A stretch of 64,000 nt of DNA from Pseudomonadota bacterium (GTDB lineage: Bacteria > Pseudomonadota > Gammaproteobacteria > Ga0077536), in the NCBI GenBank assembly GCA_016719885.1, contig JADJYF010000004.1, positions 232,001 through 296,000 on the forward strand, written 5' to 3'. Each line of letters opens with the position of its first letter. Positions within the stretch are counted from its first letter, which is position 1. Both the position numbers and the translations under genes were made by a program. Shown piece after piece: positions 8,867 to 16,214 of the stretch. The notes beneath the pieces are model-generated. The model had not been told where the DNA came from. It did no database searches and saw nothing but the letters and a program-made list of their open reading frames with translations.

Positions 8867-10012
8867 ATGCATGCCGAAGTATTGTTTGTCGACGACGACG
8901 TCAACGTGCTGCAGGGTTATCAACGCGCGCTGCGCCGGCAGTTCAAGATCGAAACCGTCGATTCCGGCGCCGCCGCGCTGTCGATGCTGGAAGGCGGGCG
9001 CAATTTCGCGGTGATCGTGTCGGACATGCGCATGCCCGGCATGGACGGTCTCGAGCTCCTGCGCTCGGTCAAGTCGCGCAGCCAGGACATCGTGCGCATC
9101 ATGGTCACCGGCAACACCGATCAGCAAACCGCGGTGGCCGCCATCAACGAAGGTGACGTCTACCGTTTCCTGACCAAGCCCTGTGACCCCGATGTGCTGG
9201 TCAAGACCCTGCAGGACGGCATCGAGCAATACCGCCTGGTGCAGGCCGAGCGCGAGCTCCTGGAAGGCACGCTGGCCGGCGCGGTCGGCGCGCTCAGCGA
9301 AACGCTGGCGCTGGTCAACGCCGAGGCCTTCGGCCGCATCGATCGCATGAAGGTGCTGCTCGGCGGCATCGCCGCCAAGGTCGGCTTCGGCCCGCCATGG
9401 AAGTGCGACGTCATGGCCACGCTCTCGCATCTCGGCTGCGTGATCCTGCCCGACGGCACGCTGCGCAAGCTGAGTCGCGGTCAGAAGCTCACCGAGGAGG
9501 AAAACCAGCTCTACGAGATGCATCCCTCCATGGGCTGCAACATGATCGAGAAGATCCCGCGACTGGGCGACGTGGCCGAGGCCATCCGCTACCAGCTCAA
9601 GAACCACGACGGCAGCGGTGTGCCCCACGACAAGCTCGCGGGCGCGGCGATTCCACTGGGCGCGCGACTGTTGAAACTCATCACCGACTTCATCTCCGCC
9701 GAGAGTGCCGGCCTCGCACCGGCGGACGCCATCGGCAAGCTGCGGCAGAACGCCGAGCGCTACGATCCCGAACTGCTGCGCGCGCTGGGCGACTACCTGG
9801 GCGTGGCCAAGGTCGCGCGCACCATCAAGCTGTCGGTGGCGATGCTGGCGCCGGGCATGGTGCTGGCCAAGGATCTCATGACCCGCGATGGCAACCTCCT
9901 GTTGCGCACCGGTCAGAAGCTCACCGAGACCAGCCGCGAGCGTTTGCTGAGCCATCTCGCCAACGGCGTCATCGAGGACGGCATCGAAGTCGAACCGGGC
10001 GCCAGCGACTGA
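8867..10012 (+). CDS. Response regulator with degenerate HD-GYP domain
   Basis: This 381-aa protein has a receiver domain (phospho-acceptor Asp53 in VSDMRMPGMDG), a helical linker, then an HD-GYP-like domain. True HD-GYP c-di-GMP phosphodiesterases have HD and GYP motifs; here the HD position reads ATLSHLGC and GYP reads DGSGVP, although HPSMGCNMIEKIP is still recognisable. It is therefore probably not an active phosphodiesterase and may bind rather than cleave nucleotide. It starts 12 bases after the HDOD gene with a GGAGAAT-type ribosome binding site and is the last gene of the unit. Confidence 0.82.
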   Translation: MHAEVLFVDDDVNVLQGYQRALRRQFKIETVDSGAAALSMLEGGRNFAVIVSDMRMPGMDGLELLRSVKSRSQDIVRIMVTGNTDQQTAVAAINEGDVYRFLTKPCDPDVLVKTLQDGIEQYRLVQAERELLEGTLAGAVGALSETLALVNAEAFGRIDRMKVLLGGIAAKVGFGPPWKCDVMATLSHLGCVILPDGTLRKLSRGQKLTEEENQLYEMHPSMGCNMIEKIPRLGDVAEAIRYQLKNHDGSGVPHDKLAGAAIPLGARLLKLITDFISAESAGLAPADAIGKLRQNAERYDPELLRALGDYLGVAKVARTIKLSVAMLAPGMVLAKDLMTRDGNLLLRTGQKLTETSRERLLSHLANGVIEDGIEVEPGASD

Positions 10013-10056
10013 ACCATGCGCGGCCGGCGCCCGCCTCCGCGCCGATAACCACGCGC

Positions 10057-10112
10057 CGCATAAGCTTATGCGCATCTTTCGCTTGGGCGCCGCCGTCGCG
10101 CGCACTTATAGT
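10057..10112 (+). promoter_or_regulatory. Palindromic operator and candidate promoter for the AhpD-like gene
   Basis: A perfect 16-base palindrome, CGCATAAGCTTATGCG (10057-10072), lies just ahead of a sigma-70-like promoter: TTGGGC (10083-10088), an 18-base spacer and TATAGT (10107-10112). The start codon is about 90 bases downstream. Such a position would suit an activator or a redox-responsive regulator. No regulator gene adjoins it, so the binding protein is unknown. Confidence 0.45.
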
Positions 10113-10204
10113 TGGTCACGCCCGGTGACCGCCCTCGATCCGCGTCATCGACCACTCCATCGTCAGCATTGCCCGCCGCGCCCGTGCGCGGCCAGGAGAG
10201 AGCC

Positions 10205-10816
10205 ATGGCCAGCCAAGACCGTATCCACGCCCTCGATCTGAAAGAGCGCAACAATCTCGACGCCGAGATGAGTGCGCTGGTCAAGGGCATCGAGAAGAAG
10301 TACGGCTTCCTGCCGCATTTCATCAAGCTGTTCGCGACCGACAATCGCAGGCTGCGCACTTTCATGACCGGCTACATGGAAACCAAGCGCGAGGACTCGG
10401 GGCTCTCCCACCTCGAGGTCGAGATGATCGCGCTGGTGGCCGCCGCCACCAACGGCTGTGTGTATTGCACGGCCCATCACGGCGCGCTGCTGCGCGAAGT
10501 GACGGGCGATGCGCTGTTCGCCGAATACCTGTCGCGCAACTACCGTCTCGCCGAGCTGTCGCCGCGCCATCGCGCGATGCTCGATTTCGCCGTGCGGGTG
10601 CTGACCGACGCCGAGCACATCGAAGAGCCGCATCGCCAGGCGCTGCGCGACGCGGGTTTCGACGACGAGGCGATATTCAGCATTATCTCCACCGCCGCCT
10701 TCTACGCCGGCGCCAACCGCATCGCGCAGGCCATCGGCCTCAAGCCGGCGGCCGAGTACCTGGAGATGTTCCGCGAGCCCAAGGCGCCGCGCGCACGGCG
10801 CGCCAGCGGCGCCTGA
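10205..10816 (+). CDS. AhpD-like (carboxymuconolactone decarboxylase family) peroxidase-related protein
   Basis: This 203-aa protein belongs to the AhpD/CMD fold. The redox signature is clear: a conserved Glu in LEVEMIALVAA, then CVYCTAHHG with Cys85 and Cys88 in CxxC and a His three residues on, which in AhpD forms the peroxidatic/relay site. It probably reduces peroxides or disulfides in the cytoplasm. The start at 10205 has AGGAGAGAG a few bases upstream. A perfect palindrome lies about 130 bases upstream. The C-terminal tail is Arg- and Ala-rich and variable. Confidence 0.82.
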   Translation: MASQDRIHALDLKERNNLDAEMSALVKGIEKKYGFLPHFIKLFATDNRRLRTFMTGYMETKREDSGLSHLEVEMIALVAAATNGCVYCTAHHGALLREVTGDALFAEYLSRNYRLAELSPRHRAMLDFAVRVLTDAEHIEEPHRQALRDAGFDDEAIFSIISTAAFYAGANRIAQAIGLKPAAEYLEMFREPKAPRARRASGA

Positions 10817-10905
10817 GCGACACGCTCGCGGCTCGCGCGGCCGGGGCTAGCCACGCCGCGACACGCGTCGCAATGTCGATGCGCGGAGCGTGGCGAGGCT
10901 GCGGC

Positions 10906-10911
10906 TATAAT
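10906..10911 (+). promoter_or_regulatory. Consensus -10 element before the lipoprotein gene
   Basis: A perfect TATAAT lies 36 bases before the GTG start of the lipoprotein gene in otherwise GC-rich DNA. No convincing -35 hexamer stands at the proper distance, so this is only a likely promoter. Confidence 0.4.
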
Positions 10912-10946
10912 GCCGGCCGTGGCCTTGTCAATCCGAGGGTAGCTCC

Positions 10947-11531
10947 GTGGCTCCAGTCAATTCGCGCCCGCGCGCGCTCATCGTTTTCATCCTGGGCACC
11001 GCGTTGCTGGCGGCCTGCGCCCTGCAGCCCCAGGTGCTGCCCATTACGCCGCGGCTCGACGTCAGCGGCGCTGCCCACCGCGGCGAGGGTCGCAGCATCG
11101 CGCTCGATGCCATCGACGGCCGGTCCGACAACGTGGTCGGTTACCGCGATCCCAATGACCGGGGCTCGGCCATCACCACCGCGCCGGAAACCATGCGCGT
11201 CATCAAGCGCGAAGTGGAGAACGCCTACCAGGCGCTCGGCTTTCGCGTCGTGCCGCAGGGCGAAGACGCCGACATCACCCTCGAAGTGCGCCTGACCGAA
11301 CTCGGCTACACGCGCCAGCAGGGCACGGTGGTCAACAACATCCGCACCGGCGCCACCATCGAGGCCACCAGCGTCATGCATGGCAAGACCGTGACCGGCA
11401 CCTATCGTGACGGCCAGGGCAAGGAAATGGTTCTGAAACCCAACCTCGAAGACAACGCCGCGCTCATGAACAAGCACCTGTCGGCGGCGCTGGCGCGCAT
11501 GGTGGCCGACCCGCGCCTGACCAGCGAATAG
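10947..11531 (+). CDS. YajG-like lipoprotein
   Basis: This 194-aa protein has a lipoprotein signal peptide: a basic start, a hydrophobic stretch IVFILGTALL and lipobox LAAC with acylated Cys24. The mature part resembles the YajG family of outer-membrane lipoproteins of unknown function, with the typical segment DADITLEVRLTELGY and a C-terminal helix. The start is a GTG; no ATG is suitably placed upstream of the signal peptide. It stands alone, convergent with the minus-strand operon that ends 27 bases downstream. The family assignment is by overall pattern only. Confidence 0.7.
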   Translation: MAPVNSRPRALIVFILGTALLAACALQPQVLPITPRLDVSGAAHRGEGRSIALDAIDGRSDNVVGYRDPNDRGSAITTAPETMRVIKREVENAYQALGFRVVPQGEDADITLEVRLTELGYTRQQGTVVNNIRTGATIEATSVMHGKTVTGTYRDGQGKEMVLKPNLEDNAALMNKHLSAALARMVADPRLTSE

Positions 11532-11558
11532 GCGCAAGGCGGCGCTGACGCAGCGGCT

Positions 11559-12134
11559 TCACTCCAGCGGCTGGCGCGCCATCTGCCACGACCAGCGCAC
11601 TTCTTCTTCCTTGAAAAACAGGCTTTCGGCGACAGCACGCGGCAGCTCGCGGCGTAGCTCGGCGTAACGGCGCGCGCTGTCCTCGATGACTTCCGCCACC
11701 GGCTCGCGCGATGCGGCGGGCAGGTCGGGGTAATCGACCGACAGCATGTACTGGTGCTCGAGCAAGGCGCGGGCCAGGCGTTCGCCGAGTGCGCGATCGC
11801 CGCGGCTGAGCGTCATGGCGCGTTCGCGATAGTCGCGGTAGCGCTCGGCGGCGAGGCGCGCGGCGTCCACGTTGTTGGCCGTCACCATCGCTTCGATGTC
11901 CGCCAGCTTGTCGCGCATGTAGGCGAGACACAGCGTGAAAGCCGTGCCCTTGTCGGCGCCGCGCAGCGCCATGCGTTCGCGCCAGGTGTCCAGCGCATAG
12001 TTCCATTGGTCTGGCGTGCGGCCGGGTGGGGGCAGCCATTCGAGCGCGCTGAAACTGTTCATCAGGCCATGGCCGGCAAAGGCGCCAGGCGCCCACAGCG
12101 ACACCACCAGCAACAGCCCGCGCCACGCCTTCAT
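11559..12134 (-). CDS. Secreted protein of unknown function
   Basis: This 191-aa protein has a clear Sec signal peptide (MKAWRGLLLVVSLWAPGAFA) and a mature part that is almost entirely charged helix, with repeats of the type ALDTWRERMALRG and AAERYRDYRERAM. It is probably periplasmic and helical. I cannot name a family with confidence, although it recalls helical periplasmic proteins such as those with DUF5667. It is the last gene of a four-gene minus-strand operon, and its start overlaps the preceding stop in ATGA. The start is chosen at the signal peptide; an in-frame start 38 codons earlier lies inside the previous gene. Confidence 0.6.
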   Translation of the reverse strand: MKAWRGLLLVVSLWAPGAFAGHGLMNSFSALEWLPPPGRTPDQWNYALDTWRERMALRGADKGTAFTLCLAYMRDKLADIEAMVTANNVDAARLAAERYRDYRERAMTLSRGDRALGERLARALLEHQYMLSVDYPDLPAASREPVAEVIEDSARRYAELRRELPRAVAESLFFKEEEVRWSWQMARQPLE

Positions 12135-13138
12135 GGCGCGTGGTGATGGCCGCTCACGATGGAATCGATGCGGGTGCTCATGCCCTCGCGCCAGGCTTCG
12201 ACCTTGAGCGCGAAATGGAACACGCGCGGCGTGCCGCCCGGCGCGCATTGCAGGAACAGGTGATAGACGCCGGGCTCCGGGAACACGTAGTGCACGGGGA
12301 TGGTCGGGCCGTGGAACACCAGCTCCGCCGGCATGTTCATCATCATCACCATCATGTCCGCCATCATGCGTGCACGGGCCTCGGCATCGAGCGCGCGGTC
12401 GTGCATGGCGTTCAACATGCTGGCCATGTGTGGCGTGTAGCTGTGGGTATGTCCGAAGTGCTGGCCGTCTTCACGCCACAGCGCGACGTGGACTTCCGAG
12501 CCCAGGATGAGCGCGAGATCGGTGACCGGCGCGCCGCCGCGCCGCAGCTCGAGCACCAGTTCGGTTTCGTAGCCGGCCAGCGGCACCGCCGGCGACATCG
12601 TGAGCCGGCCCTCGTAGCCGTCCACGTTCTGCACGGCGGAGAAATCCGCCGGCGGCACGCCGGGCGCTGGTGGCGCGCCGACCGTGACGTCGAACTGTCG
12701 TAGCCAGTTGCGATCGCGGTGCGTGAAGTCGCTGACGATGCGGTAATGCCCGGCACGTGGAAAGCGGTAGGGCAGGGTGAAAGTGGCGTGCGCGAGATCG
12801 TCCGCCGTCAGCGCCTTGAAGTCTTCATGATGGATGTGCGCGAAGCTCGAGAAGTCGAGGTTGACGATGAAGTTGTGCACCACCCGTTCATGCAGCACCT
12901 GCAGGTTCTCCACTGGCGCGCCGCTCGCCGCCTGGGTGAGTTGCCAGGTGAGCCGGGTGTCGATGCCCGGCTGCACCGGCGCCGGCTCGGCGGAAAGAAG
13001 CATGCGATAGGGGCCGGCGCCCTTGCCCTCGATGACAGCCGCCGCGGCGCGTGGCGCGGCGGCCTGCTGGTCGCAGGCCGACAGCAGGCAGGCCACGAGC
13101 GCGCCGAGCGCAACGCGCATGACGCACAGCCTGTTCAT
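12131..13138 (-). CDS. His/Met-rich lipoprotein, putative metal-binding
   Basis: This 335-aa lipoprotein (lipobox LLSAC, Cys22) appears to hold two immunoglobulin-like domains of the YtkA/FixH-like kind, each with the strand pattern FPRAGHYRIVSDF or FPEPGVYHLFLQC. Metal-ligand residues cluster conspicuously: HIHHED (residues 101-106), GHTHSYTPHM (229-238), nine Met between 258 and 269 (MMADMMVMMMNM) and a C-terminal HHH. This suggests copper or another soft metal, though no such family is established here. It sits between the DUF1329 gene and a small secreted protein, overlapping both by four bases, so it belongs to the same operon. Confidence 0.65.
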   Translation of the reverse strand: MNRLCVMRVALGALVACLLSACDQQAAAPRAAAAVIEGKGAGPYRMLLSAEPAPVQPGIDTRLTWQLTQAASGAPVENLQVLHERVVHNFIVNLDFSSFAHIHHEDFKALTADDLAHATFTLPYRFPRAGHYRIVSDFTHRDRNWLRQFDVTVGAPPAPGVPPADFSAVQNVDGYEGRLTMSPAVPLAGYETELVLELRRGGAPVTDLALILGSEVHVALWREDGQHFGHTHSYTPHMASMLNAMHDRALDAEARARMMADMMVMMMNMPAELVFHGPTIPVHYVFPEPGVYHLFLQCAPGGTPRVFHFALKVEAWREGMSTRIDSIVSGHHHAP

Positions 13139-14469
13139 TTCGCCGGCGTGGTCTCCGTGGATTTCACGCCCTCGCCGCTCACGAATACCAGGTGCCCGGC
13201 CGCTTCCTGGGCATCGATGCGCGCCTGGATCTCGGCCGGCACGGTCGGGTTGCGCTCGCCCGGGAACTTGCCCGGGTAGAGTCGCGGCCGGAGGTAGAAA
13301 TGCTCGGGATCGCGGATCACGGCCTGCGACTTGATGGGTTCCACCAGCCACTTGCGGCGCATGAACTCCGGCGTGAAGATCATTTTCTCTTCTTCCGGCT
13401 TCCAGTCGCGCGGCACCTGGCCGTCGTGCAGGCTGAAACCGACCAGGTCGTGTTCGACGTTCCAGTACACCGTCGACAAGGCCGCGTAGCCGAAATCGCC
13501 GCGCGCCTTGTTCTCATGCTCGGCGAAGCGCACTTCGACCATCACGAGTTCGCCCTTGGGGTTGTATTTCTCCATGCGCAGCGGATAGAACAGGTGCTTG
13601 TCGACCCAGAAGATGAGGGTCTTCTCGCCATAGCCCGGCAGCCAGTCCTCGCGAACGGTGGCCTTCAGTACGAAGCAGTCGACACCGCCGTCGGCGCGGT
13701 AATGCGGGTAGTCGTCGCCCATCATCTTGATGGCCGAGGTCTGCCTCTCGACGAACTGGCCCTGGATGTTCTGCGTGATGGTCGGGCGCGTGTTGGGGAA
13801 GCGGATGGTTTCGTACAGCACATCGGTGCCGAGCAACTGCCATTCCATCTCCCACGGGTCGCGACCGATCACGTCGTCGAAGGTCTGCGAGTTGTCGGGG
13901 AAGCGCTGGTCGCGCAGCGGCTGGGGCTGGCGGCGTACGCGGCGCAACTGCTCGGAGTAGATGTAGTAATCCATCTTGGTCCGATGTTCCTTGTCGGTGC
14001 GATAGGGCAGCCACAGTTGCTGGGTGCCTTCCGATTCCGGCGGAAAGGTGTCGAACATGGTCCAGCGCGCGTAGGGCTCGCCGGGCTTGATGTCGTGGAT
14101 ATAGCCTTCCAGGCCCGGCCGGCCGGCCAGCGAGGTGTAGCTCACCGACACGCCCTGGTTGATATAGCCGGTGCTGGTGACCACCCCGAACACGTCGACG
14201 ATGGCCTGCGGCCAGCGCCCGATGTGCACGAACTCGGCGGAGCGGAAGCCCATTTCCTCGGCGGTGTAGGGCGCCTGGAAGGGATAGGGCTCGGCCGGGA
14301 TGTAGGGAATCGCCGCGTCGCGCGGCGTCGACGTACTGGGGTCGAACAGCGCCTTGTCCTCGGCCGACATCTGGTCGACGGTCTTCCACTGCTCATCGCG
14401 TTCGTCGGCCGTCGCGACCAGCGGCAGCGCCACCACCAGCAACAGCAGCACGCGCCAGGCGCGCGCCAT
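13135..14469 (-). CDS. DUF1329 family periplasmic/outer-membrane protein
   Basis: This protein of about 444 aa has a Sec signal peptide and the features of DUF1329 proteins, a LolA/LolB-like beta fold found beside DUF1302 porin-like proteins in gammaproteobacteria. Visible hallmarks are the internal segment GRDPWEMEWQLLGTDVLYETIRFPN, the strand FVLKATVREDWLPGYGEKTLIFWVDK and PLRMEKYNPKGELVMVEV. The pair is thought to act in the envelope, perhaps in lipid or hydrophobic-substrate handling, but the biochemistry is unknown. An alternative ATG ten codons upstream (14499) overlaps the end of the DUF1302 gene; the shorter form gives a cleaner signal peptide. Confidence 0.8.
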   Translation of the reverse strand: MARAWRVLLLLVVALPLVATADERDEQWKTVDQMSAEDKALFDPSTSTPRDAAIPYIPAEPYPFQAPYTAEEMGFRSAEFVHIGRWPQAIVDVFGVVTSTGYINQGVSVSYTSLAGRPGLEGYIHDIKPGEPYARWTMFDTFPPESEGTQQLWLPYRTDKEHRTKMDYYIYSEQLRRVRRQPQPLRDQRFPDNSQTFDDVIGRDPWEMEWQLLGTDVLYETIRFPNTRPTITQNIQGQFVERQTSAIKMMGDDYPHYRADGGVDCFVLKATVREDWLPGYGEKTLIFWVDKHLFYPLRMEKYNPKGELVMVEVRFAEHENKARGDFGYAALSTVYWNVEHDLVGFSLHDGQVPRDWKPEEEKMIFTPEFMRRKWLVEPIKSQAVIRDPEHFYLRPRLYPGKFPGERNPTVPAEIQARIDAQEAAGHLVFVSGEGVKSTETTPAK

Positions 14470-14488
14470 GGTGTTCCACTTCAATGCT

Positions 14489-16039
14489 TCAGAATTCATA
14501 GCTCAATTCCCAGCCGACGTTGTCCCAGTGATTGTATTGACCGTAGGTGTCGGTCGTTGAACCACCGTCATAGCCGTTGTAGACCAGTTGGGTCTTCACG
14601 AATTGCGAGACTTTGAAGATCAAACGCAGCTTGGTCTTCACACCCTGCCAGCCGCGGTCGGGACCGCTGATGACGGGGAACACCGTCGCTTCCATGCTCA
14701 GGCGATCGCGCGTGAAGCCGAAAGGCCGCGAGAAGAACGCGACCGGGATCAGCGTCCATTCGTCGCCGAAGCCGCCGCCGAAACCGGGCCCGAGGTTCTG
14801 CGTCCAGTCGAGGGTGCGGTAATAGGACGCCTGCAGGATGAAGGTCGAACGACCGGGCAGACCGAATTCCGTCGCCACCGCCGCGCGCATGGTGTCGCGC
14901 TTGGTGGTGCCGTCGGTCGCCGCGAGTCCGGCGCGCACCAGCGCCTGCTTGCCGAAGTCGACGAAGCGCACACCGTTGGTGTAGAGCCCTTCCACGCGCA
15001 GCACCACCGGCAAGGTGCCGACCAGCGGCACGTCGTTCAGCGCGAACGCGTAGTCGGCGGTCACGCCGGCGTGGTGCAGGCGTTCGTGCCGCGGTTCGAG
15101 GCGCAGCAAGGTTTGCCCCGCCGCCAGCTCGGTGTCGACGATGTGGCTGACCGGGTTCTTGTCCCAGCCGTAGTAATAGATGAGGCCGTAGGACAGCGAG
15201 CCCTGCACCCTGTCGAAGCGCAGGCCATACTCGTGATCGACGAAGCGGTCGTTCTCGGGACGGCGCACCGGCAGCATGATGTCGCGGGTGGTCTGCGGCA
15301 GCGCCGGTGAATACCAGGGCATGCCGGGCAGCGCCTGGCGGTCCTGTTCGAAATCGAAGATGTAGAGCAGCTGCAGCGAGTTCTGGCCGAAGTGCAGCGT
15401 GGCATTGGCCATCCACTGCGGCATGCGCCGCCATTCGTAGTCTTCGGTTTCGAGCTGCACCGCCTCGCGTCTGTCCATGCCGTTGATGACGTCGATGAAC
15501 TGGCCGTCCATCTTGCCCCAGGCAATCTGCTGCTTGCCGACCAGGATGTCGAAGCCCGGCTTGCGATAGCTGACGTAGAACTCGCGCAGCAGCCGCTCGC
15601 TGGTGTTGTAGAGTTCGGCCTGCTTGAAATAGCCGTTGGCGTACAGGCCCTGGGAGCGCTGCCAATCGTAGACGCCGTCGTACATGACGTGGGTCACGGC
15701 GTTGACGTCGAGGCCATCCTGGATGTGGTAGGAGGTTTCGAGCTCCAGCAGGTTCTGCAACTGCAGAAAACGGTAGTCCTGGTTCTGGAAGCCGACCTGG
15801 CCCTGTTCTTCGAGCAGGATGTCGGTCCATTGCCGCACGAAGCCCTTGAAGCGCAGGTTGGGCACGGCGCGTTCGATCGGCGCGCGCACGTATTTGCCGA
15901 CCGGATCGAAGGTGGCCATGGCGCGATCGACCTCGGAGAACATGTCCGAGACCGCGCTGTCGGCATGGGCTTGTGACACGGCGCCGAGCAGCAAGGTCGA
16001 CAGCCAGGCGGCACGGCGCCAGGGCGCATTCAAAATCAT
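14489..16039 (-). CDS. DUF1302 family outer-membrane protein
   Basis: This 516-aa protein has a signal peptide (cleavage near SQAHA) and many amphipathic beta strands ending in the aromatic C-terminus YEF, typical of an outer-membrane barrel. Segments such as LRFKGFVRQWTD, LREFYVSYRKPGFDILVGKQQIAWGKMDG and DRGWQGVKTKLRLIFKVSQF match the DUF1302 pattern. These barrels are often encoded with a DUF1329 partner, as here, and may import hydrophobic compounds. The second of two close ATGs is preferred because GGAGG sits six bases upstream. It is the first gene of a four-gene operon. Confidence 0.82.
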   Translation of the reverse strand: MILNAPWRRAAWLSTLLLGAVSQAHADSAVSDMFSEVDRAMATFDPVGKYVRAPIERAVPNLRFKGFVRQWTDILLEEQGQVGFQNQDYRFLQLQNLLELETSYHIQDGLDVNAVTHVMYDGVYDWQRSQGLYANGYFKQAELYNTSERLLREFYVSYRKPGFDILVGKQQIAWGKMDGQFIDVINGMDRREAVQLETEDYEWRRMPQWMANATLHFGQNSLQLLYIFDFEQDRQALPGMPWYSPALPQTTRDIMLPVRRPENDRFVDHEYGLRFDRVQGSLSYGLIYYYGWDKNPVSHIVDTELAAGQTLLRLEPRHERLHHAGVTADYAFALNDVPLVGTLPVVLRVEGLYTNGVRFVDFGKQALVRAGLAATDGTTKRDTMRAAVATEFGLPGRSTFILQASYYRTLDWTQNLGPGFGGGFGDEWTLIPVAFFSRPFGFTRDRLSMEATVFPVISGPDRGWQGVKTKLRLIFKVSQFVKTQLVYNGYDGGSTTDTYGQYNHWDNVGWELSYEF

Positions 16040-16152
16040 TTCCATCCTCCCCAAACACATTTCCAGCACAGCGCATGGCATCGACGCGCCTGTCCGTGCC
16101 GGCCAATGACTCAACGAACCCGTGGGTGGAAATTTATTGTTATGAGTCCGGC

Positions 16153-16180
16153 AGCGTAGCCTGGGCGAACGGGGAGTCAA
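16153..16180 (-). promoter_or_regulatory. Candidate promoter of the DUF1302 operon
   Basis: Read on the minus strand, TTGACT (16180-16175) is followed after 16 bases by TACGCT (16158-16153), a reasonable sigma-70 promoter for the DUF1302 operon with a leader of about 110 bases. The -35 match is good and the -10 match is weak. The 175-base gap holds nothing else I can name. Confidence 0.4.
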
Positions 16181-16214
16181 TTCCCCTATGGGGGTGGGGG
16201 CGTCGCCGCCGCGC

